A stretch of DNA of 64,000 bases, from NCBI GenBank assembly GCA_017654935.2, contig CM065711.1, positions 27,960,320 to 28,024,319 on the forward strand, given 5' to 3'. The notes beneath the pieces are model-generated. The model was not told the DNA's origin. It did no database searches and saw only the letters and a list, made by a program, of their open reading frames with translations. Of this stretch, positions 33,499 through 46,550 are shown one piece after another. This DNA comes from Phymorhynchus buccinoides. Lineage: Eukaryota; Mollusca; Gastropoda; Neogastropoda; Raphitomidae. Made by a program: the position numbers and the translations under genes. Numbering within the stretch: the stretch's first letter is position 1; each line of letters opens with the position of its first letter.

Positions 33499-34064
33499 TC
33501 ATATAGTAAAAAGCCAAGTGTCCTATAGTGTGTGTGTCTGAAACACAAAACGGGCCTTATAACTCCGCCGTTTTTCGACCAAATCGCTTCAAATTTGCTG
33601 TGAGCCCTAACGGGGCGATGGCAACGGCAACCGAGGCGGCCGTGTAATTTGCGCGGTTCGGAAAATGCGCGGTGTTTCTGGACCGATTGCCTTCGAATTT
33701 GGCAGGAAGATGACTGGTGACGGTGACTATCCGTGTACTAAACCGGAAGCGAATCGGTTCAGAAACGCGCGCGCTATACGCCGCATCACCTTTTCACGAA
33801 TAACTCCGCCGTTTCTTAACCGAATCGCCTCAAATTTGCTGTCAGGCTTGCTATGGCCCGGGCAAAGCCTGGCACCAAATTTGAAGAGAATCGGGAGAGC
33901 GCGTCACTCTCAGAGCAGCGCCAATGGGAAACGGGGCCTTATAACTCCGCCGTTTCTTAACCGAATCGCTTCAAATTTGCTGTACTCAGCGTTACCTGTA
34001 CTTGGCGTTACCATTACTAGGCGTTACCAGTACGGTGCATTGCCAGTACTAGGCGTTGCGCTAG
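33499..34064 (+). mobile_element. Helitron-like element, copy C
   Basis: Begins TCATATAGTAAAAAGCCAAG immediately after copy B and ends GGCGTTGCGCTAG|T. Longer than B because it keeps the middle region (GTCAGGCTTGCTATGGCCCG, GAGCGCGTCACTCTCAGAG) also found in copy A. Intronic in the J-domain gene, opposite in orientation to copy A. Confidence 0.65.
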
Positions 34065-34149
34065 TAATGTATTATGATATAAAGTAAGGGGTGTCATATT
34101 TGAGTTTTTATTGTATTGTAATTCAAAAGGGCGAGATAAGGTAAAACAT

Positions 34150-34890
34150 TTATTTATGTATTGTATTGTATTGTATTGTATTGTATTGTATTGTATTGCA
34201 TTGTACTTTGTTGTCTTGTGTTGCGTTGTGTTTTGTTACGTTGTATTGTACTGTGTTGTGTTGTGTTGTGTTGTATTGCAGTTTGTTGTCTTTGCTGTGT
34301 TATATTGTGTGTGTGTTGTGTTTTACTGTACTGTGTTGTACTGTGTTGTGTTGCATTGTACTGTGTTGTGTTGTATTGCACTGCGTTGTGTTGTGTAGCA
34401 CTGTGTTGTGTTGTATTGCAGTTTGTGTTGTGTTGTATTATATTGTGTTGTGTTTTACTGTGTTGTGTTGTACTGTGTTGTATTGTACTGTGTTGTGTTG
34501 TATTGCACTGCGTTGTGTTGTGTAGCACTGTGTTGTGTTGTGTTGTATTGCAGTTTGTTGTGTTGTGTTGTGTTATATTGTGTTGTGTTTTACTGTGTTG
34601 TGTTGTGTTGTACTGTGTTGTGTTGCATTGCGTTGTATTGTACTGTGTTGTGTTGTATTGCACTGCGTTGTGTTGTGTAGCACTGTGTTGTGTTGTGTTG
34701 TGTTTTGTTTGTGTTGTGTTGTACTGTACTGTGTTGTACTGTGTTGTGTTGCATTGTGTTGTATTGTACTGTATTGTGTTGTGTAGCACTGTGTTGTGTT
34801 GTGTTGCATTGCGTTGTATTGCATTGCCTTGTGTTGTATTGCGTTGTATTGCATTGCGTTGTGTTGTATTGCATGTACTGTGTTCTATTG
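34150..34890. repeat. (TTGTR)n pentanucleotide-like repeat
   Basis: About 740 bp built of TGTTG, TATTG and CTGTG words with a larger recurring block (GTAGCACTGTGTTGTG, GTATTGCACTGCGTTGTG). Several frames stay open on both strands only because the repeat lacks stop codons. Confidence 0.95.
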
Positions 34891-35157
34891 TATCGTGAAG
34901 GCTTAATCAAACTACTGTCTCTGTCTATCATTTTAACTGTATCTCGTTATATCTCTCTCTTAACTTGCCCCCCCCCCCCCCCCTGAATCGTCTGACGGGG
35001 CTCTGCCCCTGTACCCTGCCAGTGGCCATGGGTCCCTGGACCCCTGCCTTTCAGGTGTTGTTTTTTTCATTTGGGGGGAGTTGCATCCATGGTATTGGAG
35101 TCAAGTCCCATGCAGTGTATCATTTTTTGACGTTGTGATTTTTTGTTCACTCCGCAG

Positions 35158-35212
35158 AACCCAAGCCCAAAAGCCACGGAAGAGTTTCAAGAGTTGAGGA
35201 AGGGTTATGAGT
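35158..35212 (+). CDS. J-domain protein, exon 3
   Basis: The acceptor is TCACTCCGCAG. In phase 0 it reads NPSPKATEEFQELRKGYE plus one base before the donor GTAAGT. It follows HPDK directly and forms helix III (A-x-x-x-F-Q-x-L-x-x-A/G-Y), with the start of helix IV in the next exon. A perfect continuation of the J domain. Confidence 0.9.
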
Positions 35213-35224
35213 GTAAGTACTCGT

Positions 35225-35378
35225 GTGTGGGGCCTGCTTTGCATGCGCGCGCGTGCGCGCGTGCTCTATATCTCACGCGCATAAGCGTGCGGACACGCGC
35301 GCACGCGCATATTGTGCGCGCGTGTAGACACGGCACCGTAACCACACACACGCACACAGAGACGGAGAGGGGGGGAGG

Positions 35379-35410
<32 letters not shown>

Positions 35411-35700
35411 ACTTTCAGAACTTTCTATTTGCATAGTTATTGTTAATTATTGTCACAAAGTATGTAATACTGATGGCAGCCATCACGTTACTGTCATCAT
35501 TAAAAATGATGATGACGAGACGATGATGACGACGCCGACGATGATGATTATGACGACGACGACGATGATGATGATGATGACGACGACAACGATGATGATG
35601 ATGATGACGACGACGACGATGACGATGATGATGATGATCATTATCATCATCATTACTGTTATTAACGTGTTGAATGTATCGTTGTTGTAGTGTGTGTGTG
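35225..35700. repeat. GC/GA microsatellites and a (GAT/GAC)n tract in intron 3
   Basis: Alternating CG/CA tracts (35236-35340), a (GA)n run (35380-35410), then GAT/GAC triplets (35500-35640) followed by CATTATCATCATCATTACTG and TTATTAACGTGTTGAA. The triplet tract and its 3' flank recur at 39606-39770, marking the start of the tandem segmental duplication. Confidence 0.85.
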
Positions 35701-35895
35701 TGTACGTGCGCGCGCGCGCGTGTGTGTGCGCACGCGCGTGCGTGCTCTTCTAGTACCAAACATGGGCAAATGTATTCGCCCAATACATCACACTTGACTT
35801 TACTCCCATCAAATGCAAAGACGTACACTGCCAAGTGGCCTGCCATGTGTTTGTCTATTTTTAGAGCTTATGTCGGTGATTTTGTTTGCTTTGTT

Positions 35896-36356
35896 AAGCT
35901 GGTGCTCTGGTTTCCTAGAAGTCAAAACGGCGATTCCTCCTTGGCGGAGATGCTGGAGAGAGAAGCCATTTTGGACGGGGTGGGTGGGTGGAGGCGGAGG
36001 TTGAAGCTGCTTTTTCTTTGTAATGCAGTAAAAAAAAAAGGGGGGGCTATTTTCTTTGTTGTGAGCGAAACTCCTTTTGGGTAAACTGTATAAAATAGCT
36101 AAAAAAATATATATATTAAACAAAGAAAAAAAGTTTGTATTGTAGAAATTTCATGCAGACGATTTGGTCTAACTCAGGCGGCCTTTAGAAAAGAAAGAAT
36201 GGCTTCCAGCATCTCCGTCAAGGAGGAATCGCCGATTTGACTCTTTGATTTCCAGGAAACCAGAGCAAGGTGAGTGTTGCGATCTCTGTAAAGGGTGTTT
36301 TCCTGGGGATCTCGACGTGTTTCTTGCAAAACCTCATCAGTCAGGGTGCCCCTTTA
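35896..36356. mobile_element. TTAA/foldback MITE family B, copy 1
   Basis: The inner arms match in inverted sense: GCTCTGGTTTCCTAGAAGTC and GATTTCCAGGAAACCAGAGC. AACGGCGATTCCTCCTTGGC is mirrored by CAAGGAGGAATCGCCG. The outer left arm is lost. The right arm ends GGGTGCCCCTTTA, 65 bp before exon 4. Confidence 0.75.
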
Positions 36357-36420
36357 GCTACGGTGTCGTTGTTTTAATTATTATTATTCATTCAAGTCTC
36401 GAATATGTTTTTTTCTTCAG

Positions 36421-36472
36421 ATTTATGTGGCACGAACACTCTGCCATTATGTACACAGAATGAAGATCAAAA
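36421..36472 (+). pseudogene. Exon 4 of the J-domain gene, upstream duplicate
   Basis: After TTTTTTTCTTCAG, 52 bases read (Y)LCGTNTLPLCTQNEDQ, then GTAAGTTGG. It is nearly identical to exon 4' at 40632-40683. Phases in and out equal those of 4', so it can splice from exon 3 and on to either exon 5 copy. Whether it is used is unknown. With exon 3 it gives Y-E-Y-L, fitting helix IV. I label it pseudogene only because the pair 4-5 cannot reach exon 6 in frame; a short isoform is possible. Confidence 0.6.
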
Positions 36473-36590
36473 GTAAGTTGGAATAGTGTGTGTGCGTGCG
36501 TGCGTGCGTGCGTGCGTGCGTGTGTGTGATGTCATGTCAAAATGGCCTGTAATGAGAAAAAAAGAAATGAGCCGATACATTTTTTCTTAT

Positions 36591-38592
<2,002 letters not shown>

Positions 38593-39330
38593 AAAAGACA
38601 AGCTACCGTCACGACGCGAAAACATCGCAAGAAAGAGAGAAGAGAGAAGGAGAAGAAGGGAGGAGGAAGAAGGCGAAGCCGAAGCTGCTGCCGCCGCTCG
38701 GAAGGAGAGACGGAAGCAGAAGACGAAAGAGGGAGAGACAGAGACAACGCGTGAAGAGGGGCGGAAAACGGAGGGAGAGACGGAGACAATGCGTGAAGAG
38801 GGGCGGAAAACGGAGGGAGAGACGGAGACAACGCGTGAAGAGGGGCAGAAAACGGAGGGAGAGACGGAGACAATGCGTGAAGAGGGGCAGAAAACGGAAG
38901 GAGAGACGGAGACAACGCGTGAAGAGGGGTGGAAAACGGAGGGAGAGACGGAGACAACGCGTGAAGAGGGGTGGAAAGCGGAGCGAGAGACAGAGACAAC
39001 GCGCGAAGAGGGGTGGAAAACTGAGGGAGAGACGGAGACAACGCGTGAAGAGGGGCGGAAAACGGAGGGAGAGACGGAGACAACGCGTGAAGAGGGGTGG
39101 AAAACGGAGGGAGAGACAGAGACAACGGATGAAGAGGGGTGGAAAACGGAGGGAGAGACAGAGACATCGCGTGAAGAGGAGGGAGAGACAGAGACAACGC
39201 GTGAAGAGGAGGGAGAGACAGAGACAACGCGTGAAGAGGAGGGAGAGACAGAGGAGACTGGGCCACTTTTGACCCGGAAGCAAAAGAGGCAACAAGCGAA
39301 AGAGAGAAAGAGAAGGACGAATGGAGAAGG
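38593..39330 (+). pseudogene. Exon 5 of the J-domain gene, upstream duplicate with expanded repeat
   Basis: The acceptor is CTACTTACAG. In the phase set by exon 4 it opens K-K-D-K-L-P-S-R-R-E-N-I-A, a basic/acidic helical stretch with Ala-rich patch. It then has ten 14-residue repeats of the type TREEGWKTEGETET, three short TREEEGETET units and a basic end (TRKQKRQQAKERKRR). The donor region is GAAGG|GTAAGG, one G more than in exon 5', so it leaves phase 2 and cannot join exon 4' or exon 6 in frame. Reading through the donor meets TAA at 39332, so a shorter isoform ending here is conceivable. Confidence 0.6.
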
Positions 39331-39337
39331 GTAAGGG

Positions 39338-39344
<7 letters not shown>

Positions 39345-39370
<26 letters not shown>

Positions 39371-39389
39371 GGGGAGAGGGGAGAGGGGG

Positions 39390-39420
<31 letters not shown>

Positions 39421-39600
39421 TGAACGAACGCATGATTTTTTATTTATAGAGGGTAAGCCTAATGGAATAACATGATAAACAGTTACATGCTTTTTTACAT
39501 CCAACCCTCTGAAAAAAATGTATATATAAAAGTTTAAAAAAATTAAAAAGAGAGAAACTCACTAAGGGAGAGAGAGAAAACCACACACACATATATATAT
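39345..39600. repeat. (GA)n and poly-G tracts plus duplicated flank
   Basis: GA tract 39340-39418 with a poly-G run, then GATTTTTTATTTATAGAGGG, ACATGCTTTTTTACATCCA, a block repeated at 41545-41612 after exon 5' and at 62405-62465. It is part of the segmental duplication and also of a dispersed family. Confidence 0.75.
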
Positions 39601-39605
39601 ATATA

Positions 39606-39670
39606 ATGATAAGAAGGATGATGGTGATGATAATGACGATCATCATGATGACGACGACAACGATGATGAT

Positions 39671-39702
<32 letters not shown>

Positions 39703-39770
39703 CAATGATGATGATGGTGATCATTATCATAATCATTACTGTTATTAACGTGTCGAATTCAACCGTTGTT
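39606..39770. repeat. Second copy of the GAT/GAC tract (start of duplication unit 2)
   Basis: Triplet repeat followed by GATCATTATCATAATCATTACTG (first 20 shared) and TTATTAACGTGTCGAA, homologous to 35500-35690. This places the start of the second unit about 4.1 kb after the first. Confidence 0.75.
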
Positions 39771-39819
39771 GAATCGCGTTGTGTGAGAGTTGGCCGACTC
39801 TTTCAGCTAGTCAAAGGTT

Positions 39820-40533
39820 TTAACCCTTTACTCGCCAGACATTCTTCAGCCAAAAAATATCTTTAAGCTTAAAGGTGGACTCGGACGGGTGAGTTTTTGC
39901 AAGAAACACGTCGAGATCACCAGAAAGACAGCCTTTTCAAGGATTGGAACACTCACTTTGCTCTGGTTTCTTAGAAATTAAACCGTCAAAACGGCGATTC
40001 TTCCTTGGCGGAGATGCTGGAGAGAGTAGCCATTTTGGATGGGGTGGGTGGAGGTCACTCATTGTGGTTGAAGCGTTTTCGTTTTTTTTGTGTTGCGAAA
40101 ATTTCGTGCAAACAATTTGGTCTAAACACAGGCGGCCATTCAAAAAGAGACGGCAAACGCCTTCTCTTTGGGTGAAAGAATTTGACTTCCAGCACCTCCG
40201 CCAAGGAGGAATCCCCTTTTTGACGGCTTGATTTCTGGGAAACCAGAGCGAAGTGAGTGTTGCGATCTCTGTAAAGGGTGTTTTCCTGCTGATCTGGACG
40301 TGTTTCTTGCAAAAACTCATCCGTCAGGGTGCCCCTTTAACTGGGTAGAGAAAATAAAATATCTGCAATATTGTGAATTCCTCTGTGACATATATGACAT
40401 TAGGCCTATCCTTACCTCCCGAAATTAAGAAAATAAGGTATTTGGATAACAGGCCCTGATTTGATGCCTTTTAGTGACATGGGTGTTAAACCATTGTGGT
40501 GCTAAAATGCAACATTGGCGGTGAAAGGGTTAA
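39820..40533. mobile_element. Family A TTAA MITE interrupted by family B MITE
   Basis: The left end TTAACCCTTTACTCGCCAGA continues to ATCTTTAAGCTTAA. The right part resumes with CTGGGTAGAGAAAATAAAAT and ends GGCGGTGAAAGGGTTAA. The 472 bp between (39869-40340) is a family B MITE. The host element is of the same family as 12494-12866. Confidence 0.85.
39869..40340. mobile_element. MITE family B, complete copy with long arms
   Basis: TTAA-tipped arms of about 150 bp. Left: AAGGTGGACTCGGACGGGTG and GCAAGAAACACGTCGAGATC. Right: GATCTGGACGTGTTTCTTGC and CATCCGTCAGGGTGCCCC. The loop holds ACACAGGCGGCCATTC. The target site is TTAA within a family A MITE. Confidence 0.85.
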
Positions 40534-40631
40534 ATTAAACCGCAGGTTTGCTGTCTTCTTAACTATAAGGTGTTGTTGTTGTTTTATTTATTATTGTTTA
40601 TTCAAGTATCGAATGTGTCTTGTTTTTTCAG

Positions 40632-40683
40632 ATTTTTGTGGCCCGGACACTCTACCATTCTGTATGCAGAATGAAGAACAAAA
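40632..40683 (+). CDS. J-domain protein, exon 4' (downstream duplicate)
   Basis: The acceptor is TTGTTTTTTCAG. Two bases complete Tyr, then FCGPDTLPFCMQNEEQ and two bases before GTAAGTTGG. It completes helix IV of the J domain after exon 3. Paired cysteines (F-C...F-C) are kept in both duplicates. Phase entering (1) and leaving (2) fit exon 3 and exon 5'. Confidence 0.8.
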
Positions 40684-40980
40684 GTAAGTTGGAATATTGA
40701 AATTGTGTGTGTGTTCGTGCGTGCGTGCATGTGTGTGTGCGTGCGTGCGTGCGTGCGTGTGTGTGTGTCAGCAGCAGAAACAGTAAGATAGTGACAGTAT
40801 GCAGCAGCAGCAAGATCATCACAGTCATCCTCCGAAGTTGGGGTGTGTCTGCGTAACTCCGCGCGGGTGATTCTCGAGTGCTACATTCGATAACTTTTCA
40901 ATCTAGTTGACACTGTTATAATTATGCGTCTTTTTTCATCCCCATTTCACCAATCATGGCGAATTTGATCCTACTTGCAG
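40684..40980 (+). other. Intron between exons 4' and 5'
   Basis: Short intron with a (TG/CG)n tract (40703-40768) and CAGCAG words. It ends TGATCCTACTTGCAG, closely matching the sequence before exon 5 (GAGATCCTACTTACAG). Confidence 0.6.
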
Positions 40981-41489
40981 AAAAGACCAGCGATCGTCAC
41001 GACGTGAAAGCATCGCTAAAAAGACAGAAGAGAGGAGGAGAAGGGAGGAGGAACAAGCCGAAGCTGCCGCCGCCCGGAAGGAGAGACAGAAGCAGAAGAC
41101 GAAAGAGGGAGAGACAGAGACAACGCGCGAAGAGGGGTGGAAAACGGAGGGAGAGACGGAGACAACGCGTGAAGAGGGGTGGAAAACGGAGGGAGAGACA
41201 GAGACAACGCGTGAAGAGGGGTCGAAAACGGAGGGAGAGACAGAGACAACGCGTGAAGAGGGGTCGAAAACGGAGGGAGAGACAGAGACAACGCGTGAAG
41301 AGGGGTCGAAAACGGAGGGAGAGACAGAGACAACGCGTGAACACTGGTGGGAAATGGAGGAAGAGACGGAGACAACGAGTGAAGAGGAGGGAGAGACAGA
41401 GACAGAGACAGAGGAGACTGAGTCACCTTTGACCCGGAAGCAAAAGAGGCAACGAGCGAACGAGAGAAAGAGGAGGACGAATGGAGAAG
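40981..41489 (+). CDS. J-domain protein, exon 5' with charged 14-residue repeats
   Basis: It opens KKDQRSSRRESIAKKTEERR, then an Ala-rich patch (EAAAARKERQKQKTK) and five full 14-residue repeats (TREEGWKTEGETET type, W or S at the variable site). Degenerate units and SPLTRKQKRQRANERKRR follow. Strongly charged, predicted helical or disordered linker. The donor GAAG|GTAAG leaves phase 1, which fits exon 6. This is the copy that gives a full-length product. Confidence 0.8.
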
Positions 41490-41845
41490 GTAAGAGAGAG
41501 AGAGGGGGGAGAGAGAGAGAGAAGGAGAGAGAGAGAGAACGAACGATTTTTTATTTATAGAGGGTAATAGAATAAGCAATCACATGCTTTTTTTTTTTTA
41601 TATACATCCAGTCCTTTGAAAGAAAATACGTATACAAGTAGATAAAAGTAAGAGAGGGAGAGAAGGAGATGGTAATGGGAGGGGGGGGGAGAAAAACGTA
41701 AAGAGGAGAAGAGGGGGGAGGGAGAAAGAGGCGGGGGAGGTGTATTACAGATGCACAGTGAGAGAGAAAGGGAGTGAGAGACAGAGAGAGAGAAAAAAAG
41801 AGAGGAGGAGAAAGAGAGATAGAGAAGTGGACACAGGAAGAGAGA
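41490..41845 (+). other. Intron 5: GA tracts and duplicated flank
   Basis: Purine-rich GA/GGA tracts, and the dispersed block ATTTTTTATTTATAGAGGG, ACATCCAGTCC. No exon. Confidence 0.6.
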
Positions 41846-41952
41846 GGAAACCAGAGCAAAGGGAGTGTTGCGATCTCTGTAAAAGGGTGTTTTCCTGGTG
41901 ACCTCGACGTGTTTCTTGCAAAAAACGCATCCGTCAGGGTGCCCCTTTCAGA
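41846..41952. mobile_element. MITE family B, right-arm fragment
   Basis: GGAAACCAGAGCAAAGGGAG, GTGTTTTCCTGGTGACC and CATCCGTCAGGGTGCCCC match the right arm of 39869-40340. It ends about 28 bp before the exon 6 acceptor. In exons 4, 4' and 6 a right arm of this family lies in the preceding intron. Confidence 0.75.
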
Positions 41953-41979
41953 TTGTATCCTTGTGTATGATTTGCGCAG

Positions 41980-42539
41980 ATTCCGACGACGAAGCTAGCA
42001 AAGCAGAAGAAGAGAAAGGAGAAGAAGGAAAAGAAGGAGGTTTGGGAGGAGAAGGAAGATTACAAGAAACAGCAGCACAAGAAGAAGATAAAGAAGAATC
42101 GTCAGAAGATGAAGAAGAAGAAATCGATCCTTGGTGGAACGTCAACGTAGACGAAGAGTGGATCTGGCACCAGAAAAAATCCAAACGACGCGATCACATC
42201 GCCCGCGACCGGAACAAAAAGCGGAAGAATTCGCTGCTTAGGCTGCAAGGGAAAACGCCGGGCAACAACCAACTCTGTTGGCATTCTGGTGGCTGGGAGC
42301 GGTCCTTTAGCTCGAGACACTGGAGCAAAAAAAACACTGGCAGGGAGACGTTGAGCTTCTCCGGAGCCGGAGAAAAAGACCACTTCGCCTACTTTGGAAC
42401 CGAAGAGGAAGATTACGAAGACTACTACCGCACTCCGGAAGATGACGAAGAAGAAGAAGGAGCAATAAGAAGAGCCAGAGGGTGTACTTTTAATTTGGAC
42501 TTTAGCTCAGCAGGGACGTACCGTTTCGCCTCTTTGTAG
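41980..42539 (+). CDS. J-domain protein, last exon
   Basis: The acceptor is GATTTGCGCAG. Joined to exon 5' it reads SDDEASKAEEEKGEEGKEGG, an acidic stretch (E-E-S-S-E-D-E-E-E-E-I) and then a less repetitive C-terminal region: DPWWNVNVDEEWIWHQKKSK, R-D-R-N-K-K-R-K and aromatic/Gly-rich HSGGWERSF. EEEDYEDYYRTPEDDEEEE and a Leu-Asp-Phe-containing tail lead to TAG at 42537. The Trp/acidic region and its charged surroundings look like a conserved domain, but I do not recognise it. The gene is therefore a J-domain protein of unknown client with a Glu/Lys-rich middle. Confidence 0.75.
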
Positions 42540-42695
42540 TTCACCTTGAATGGTGAACAGGCATCAATTGATGCCTCAATCACGTCTCAAGTTCAAGTTC
42601 AAGTTCAACTTCAACTAGTTCGCCCCTTTTTAGTTTGCTTATTTTTAGGGCAAAACGAAACTTCGTCGTAAATGCTGTATGTTGTGGTGGTGGTG

Positions 42696-42729
<34 letters not shown>

Positions 42730-43139
42730 GCGCGCATGTGTGTGTGTGGTTGAATGTGTGTACGTGTGCATGTTTAAAAAAAAAAATTAAACATTTTATT
42801 GGGGTTTTCATTTAAACGTACGTAACCAAAGAAAGAAGCCAACACGAACCAATAAAGAACTTATATCGTTGACTCAATGTGATAATATGTAACACATATA
42901 AACAAATAAATATATCAGACTTTTAAAAAATTGAAATCCACCCCAAATAGAAAAATAAATATATGAAACGATGTGGGTATGTTGACATAAAGTATGATGC
43001 CAGTACGAAAAGTGGGTTACAAAATGTGCTGTATGTCTTACAGAAAAATAATAAAAGTCTTGGGAAAAAAACATAAGGCCTTCTCTGTTTTACATATTAG
43101 AGTGAGCATTTGCACAATGTTACAGTTGTTTAGTCCATT
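42540..43139. other. 3' flank of the J-domain gene with a TG tract
   Basis: CAAGTTCAAGTTCAAGTTCA at about 42588 is a small tandem repeat. (TG)n at 42696-42740. AATAAA candidates near 42852 and 42905 could serve polyadenylation but none is certain. Confidence 0.4.
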
Positions 43140-43144
43140 GACTG

Positions 43145-45545
43145 TACCTCAAGAAATAAGGGGTTTGTACAATGACCATTTGGAAGTAAAGTCTCCATAT
43201 GCAATGTTTCTGCGCGCAATATATTCCTCGATTTTGAAACGATATTTTAACCTGCAGACAAAAACATTCAATACAGGAGGCTGACTGTTCAGTCTACATT
43301 GATATAGATATTGCTTGGCATGTAGCATTATGTAATAAGAAATATTATCAATGCGCATATTTTTTTTATCATATCCAGCAATGACTAATGATTTGGTCAA
43401 ATTTAAATTAATAGCATTTTCACACTTCTCTTTTACTAAGTTTGCCAGTGCTTTCCAAAACTGTTGGATTATTGGGCATTCCCAGAACATATGAAATATG
43501 CTATCTTTGGAGATGGCACAAAAGTTACATCGATCTGTGTTTAATACACCCATCTCCTTCAATATTACATTGGTTCCTAGGCATCTGTGGATGATTCTTA
43601 ATTGAACCATTTAAGATTGAGATCAGAAATTTTGTTAAGAAATTAAAAAAAACATTTCTTCCAGCCAATATCAATGTTCTGTTTTTCATTCCACTTTGTA
43701 CACCCTTTAACATGGACATCATTGGCAATAAGTGTGTCATAATATAGTTTGGATCCTCTATGAATGGAAAGCAGTGTTTTAAGGCACATGGGTGTATCAA
43801 AACATTTATTATTCTTAACAGAAATATCTGTCTTTCTTACATATGTTGATAATGCTGCTCTATAACCATTAAATGTTACAAAATCTACGTCAATGTTGTA
43901 TTTGTGTGTAATTTTTGTAAAACGTTCAAACGACAGAAACTTCCCATTATCATCCAGAAAATGGGGTATGCAGTATGCACCTTTATCTATAAATCTTTTC
44001 CCTGAAATGGAACATTTTCCAACTAATATTTTATTATTAAAAAAAACCACCCAACTGGTTCAGCCAAAAGTTCATCTGAGTTTTTGCAACGGATTTTATA
44101 AAAAAATGTTTGATATGAATTATAAAAAAAACTTTGGCCCAAAATAAGTTTGTTTTACAGAATGTTGACACAGTTTCTGGTCCATAGTTTATATTTCCTC
44201 AAGCAGAGGGAAATGAAATCTAGCAATAGCCTTCCATTTATGATTGCTTTAAAAAAAAATTCTCATGCAAGTTAATTTTAAAACAGAGGCAAACGTTTTC
44301 AATTTTGGTAAACCAAGACTCCCATTTATTGTACTCTTATGTACAGTTTTTCTACTTATTTTATCACGCTTATTATTCCACACAAATTTATAGCACATAT
44401 TTTGAAGAGTTTGAAAGAAATTGTCTGGGGGGTTAGGCAGCAGGATCCATAAATGAATTAGCTTTGACAAAATAAGATTTAAGAACTGCAACCCTGCCCA
44501 TTTGAGTATGCTGTCTTCAAACCCAAATTTTGATTTGTTATGTCAGCTAGTTTTTCTGCATAGTTTAATTTTGAACAATTTTTCAAGTCATTTGTAAACC
44601 AAATCCCCAGAATTTGGAATTTTTGTGGATTCCACTCTATGTTCAGGTGATCCATATATTGTACCTCACAGTTTTTCCTGCTGCCTATCCAAATGGCACT
44701 CGTTTTCTCATAATTCATGTATAAACCTGATTTACTTCCAAATATATCCACAGTATTTATGCATGCTTCAAATGATTTTTTGTCCCCTGCTAATACAAAT
44801 TTTGTGCCGTCTGCATACTGAGAAAGTTTCTGCTCTACGTTATTGATTGTTATTCCGTGTATATCTTTATTTTCTCGTATCTTCTAATATTTCAATGCAT
44901 AAAACGAACAGGTATGGTGAAAGTGGATCCCCTTGACGACAACCCCTTTTAATACTAAACCAATTAGATATTTGACCATTAACAAGAACACACGAATTGA
45001 TGTTTCTACAAAACGTTTCTACCCATTTGCATCATATATTATATCCTTTTGGAAACCAAAAGCTTTTAAAACTTTGAAAAGAACATCTCAACTAACTGAA
45101 TCAAACGCCTTCTCTAGATCTATGTTCAACAGAACACAGCTGTTCCATCTCATATAAAATCAAGCTTTTTAGTTAAAAGACTGAATCTATAAATCTTAGA
45201 TAAAAACTGAACCAAGCTTTTGTTTTTTAACATATTTGGGCTGTATGTTCTTCATTGTATTTTTAATATATTTCTTCAATCAAATTTATGGTAAAAACTT
45301 ATTTTGTTGAGCAGTTTCATACAATATATTTAGTAGAAAATGTTCTTGACTAATGCACTTAGTATCGCACAATTGCCCATGAGTAAAAAATCAAACAATA
45401 TCCACTGAATATAAATAATTTTGTCACATACTACAACATATTCATTACTGTTATTTATGAATAAGTCTAATATTGTCCCTTATATACCTATTCCTAATAA
45501 ACCCTGTCTGATCTTCATTGATAAGATCAGACAGAACAGTTTCTA
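43145..45545 (-). pseudogene. L1/Tx1-like LINE reverse transcriptase remnant
   Basis: On the minus strand, from 45545 downwards: LINEDQTGFIRNRYI (RT motif 1); LNIDLEKAFDSVS then a stop where Trp is usual (motif A, about 45087-45125); [20 protein letters not shown] (motif B, 44881-44950); QYADG (motif C, about 44815; second catalytic Asp replaced by Gly). The thumb region (44479-44751) has SGLYMNYEKTSAIWIGS. Near 43149-43610 a zinc-binding RT tail has C-x2-C...H-x4-C (CNFCAISKDSIFHMFWEC). Frames shift repeatedly. A 325-bp block (45135-45460) interrupts it between motifs 1 and A. Inactive, old copy. Confidence 0.85.
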
Positions 45546-45714
45546 AGCGATTAAGCAGAAGAAGAACGCGGATCGCATGATACGGGTGTAATACAAGCGC
45601 TTAGGTATTACGGAAGTTTCATGCTTGATTTGGACAAAGAGAAAGTATGTGTGTGTGTGTAGTGTAGTGTGTGTGCGTGTGCATGTGCGTGTGCGTGCGC
45701 GTGCGCGTGCGCGC

Positions 45715-45753
<39 letters not shown>

Positions 45754-46224
45754 GTGTGTGTGTGTGTGTAATGTGTGTGTGTGTGTGTGTGTGTGTCATA
45801 AGTCATAAGTTTCTTTATTGTCCATTGGCATTGTACAACGCACATGGAAACTTGTCTTCCACCGTGTAAAATACAAATATTAAATAAAAGTATGAAACAT
45901 AAATTTACATTAACATATATGTAACTCTCACACCACACCCAATCATTCATCCGCTCTCCGCTATCTTGCTCACTCATCATGCAACCCACCTCCATTTCCT
46001 TTCTTTTGTTTTTTCCTTCCTTTCCTCCTTTTTTCTTTGTTCCTTTTATCCCCCCCCCCCCCCGTTTTATTATTTATATATATATAGGTATTTTGTGTGT
46101 GTGTGCGTGTGTGCGCGCGTGTGTGTGTGTGCTTGTGTGTAGTGTGTGTGTGTGGCGCGATGCGTGCGCGCGTGTGTGTGTGTGTGCTTGGTGTGTGTGT
46201 GTGTGTGCTTGTGTGTGAGAGAGA

Positions 46225-46303
<79 letters not shown>

Positions 46304-46391
46304 AGTAACTAGGATCGACTTTGTCATGTATCAGTGTTTACTGTGTTTCATAATGTTATGACTGTTAAAGATGAGTATGTCAAATAGGCTT

Positions 46392-46444
<53 letters not shown>

Positions 46445-46453
46445 GTCTCTCTG

Positions 46454-46550
<97 letters not shown>

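Noticed and set aside
34154..34931. Long frames on both strands (up to 245 residues)
   Set aside because: Pentanucleotide-like repeat without stop codons in any frame.
35809..36123. Frames in both directions around 35.7-36.1 kb
   Set aside because: They lie across MITE B and flanking repeats; no splice signals consistent with the J-domain gene.
43893..45157. Plus-strand frames of 73-84 residues
   Set aside because: Shadows of the minus-strand LINE reverse transcriptase remnant.
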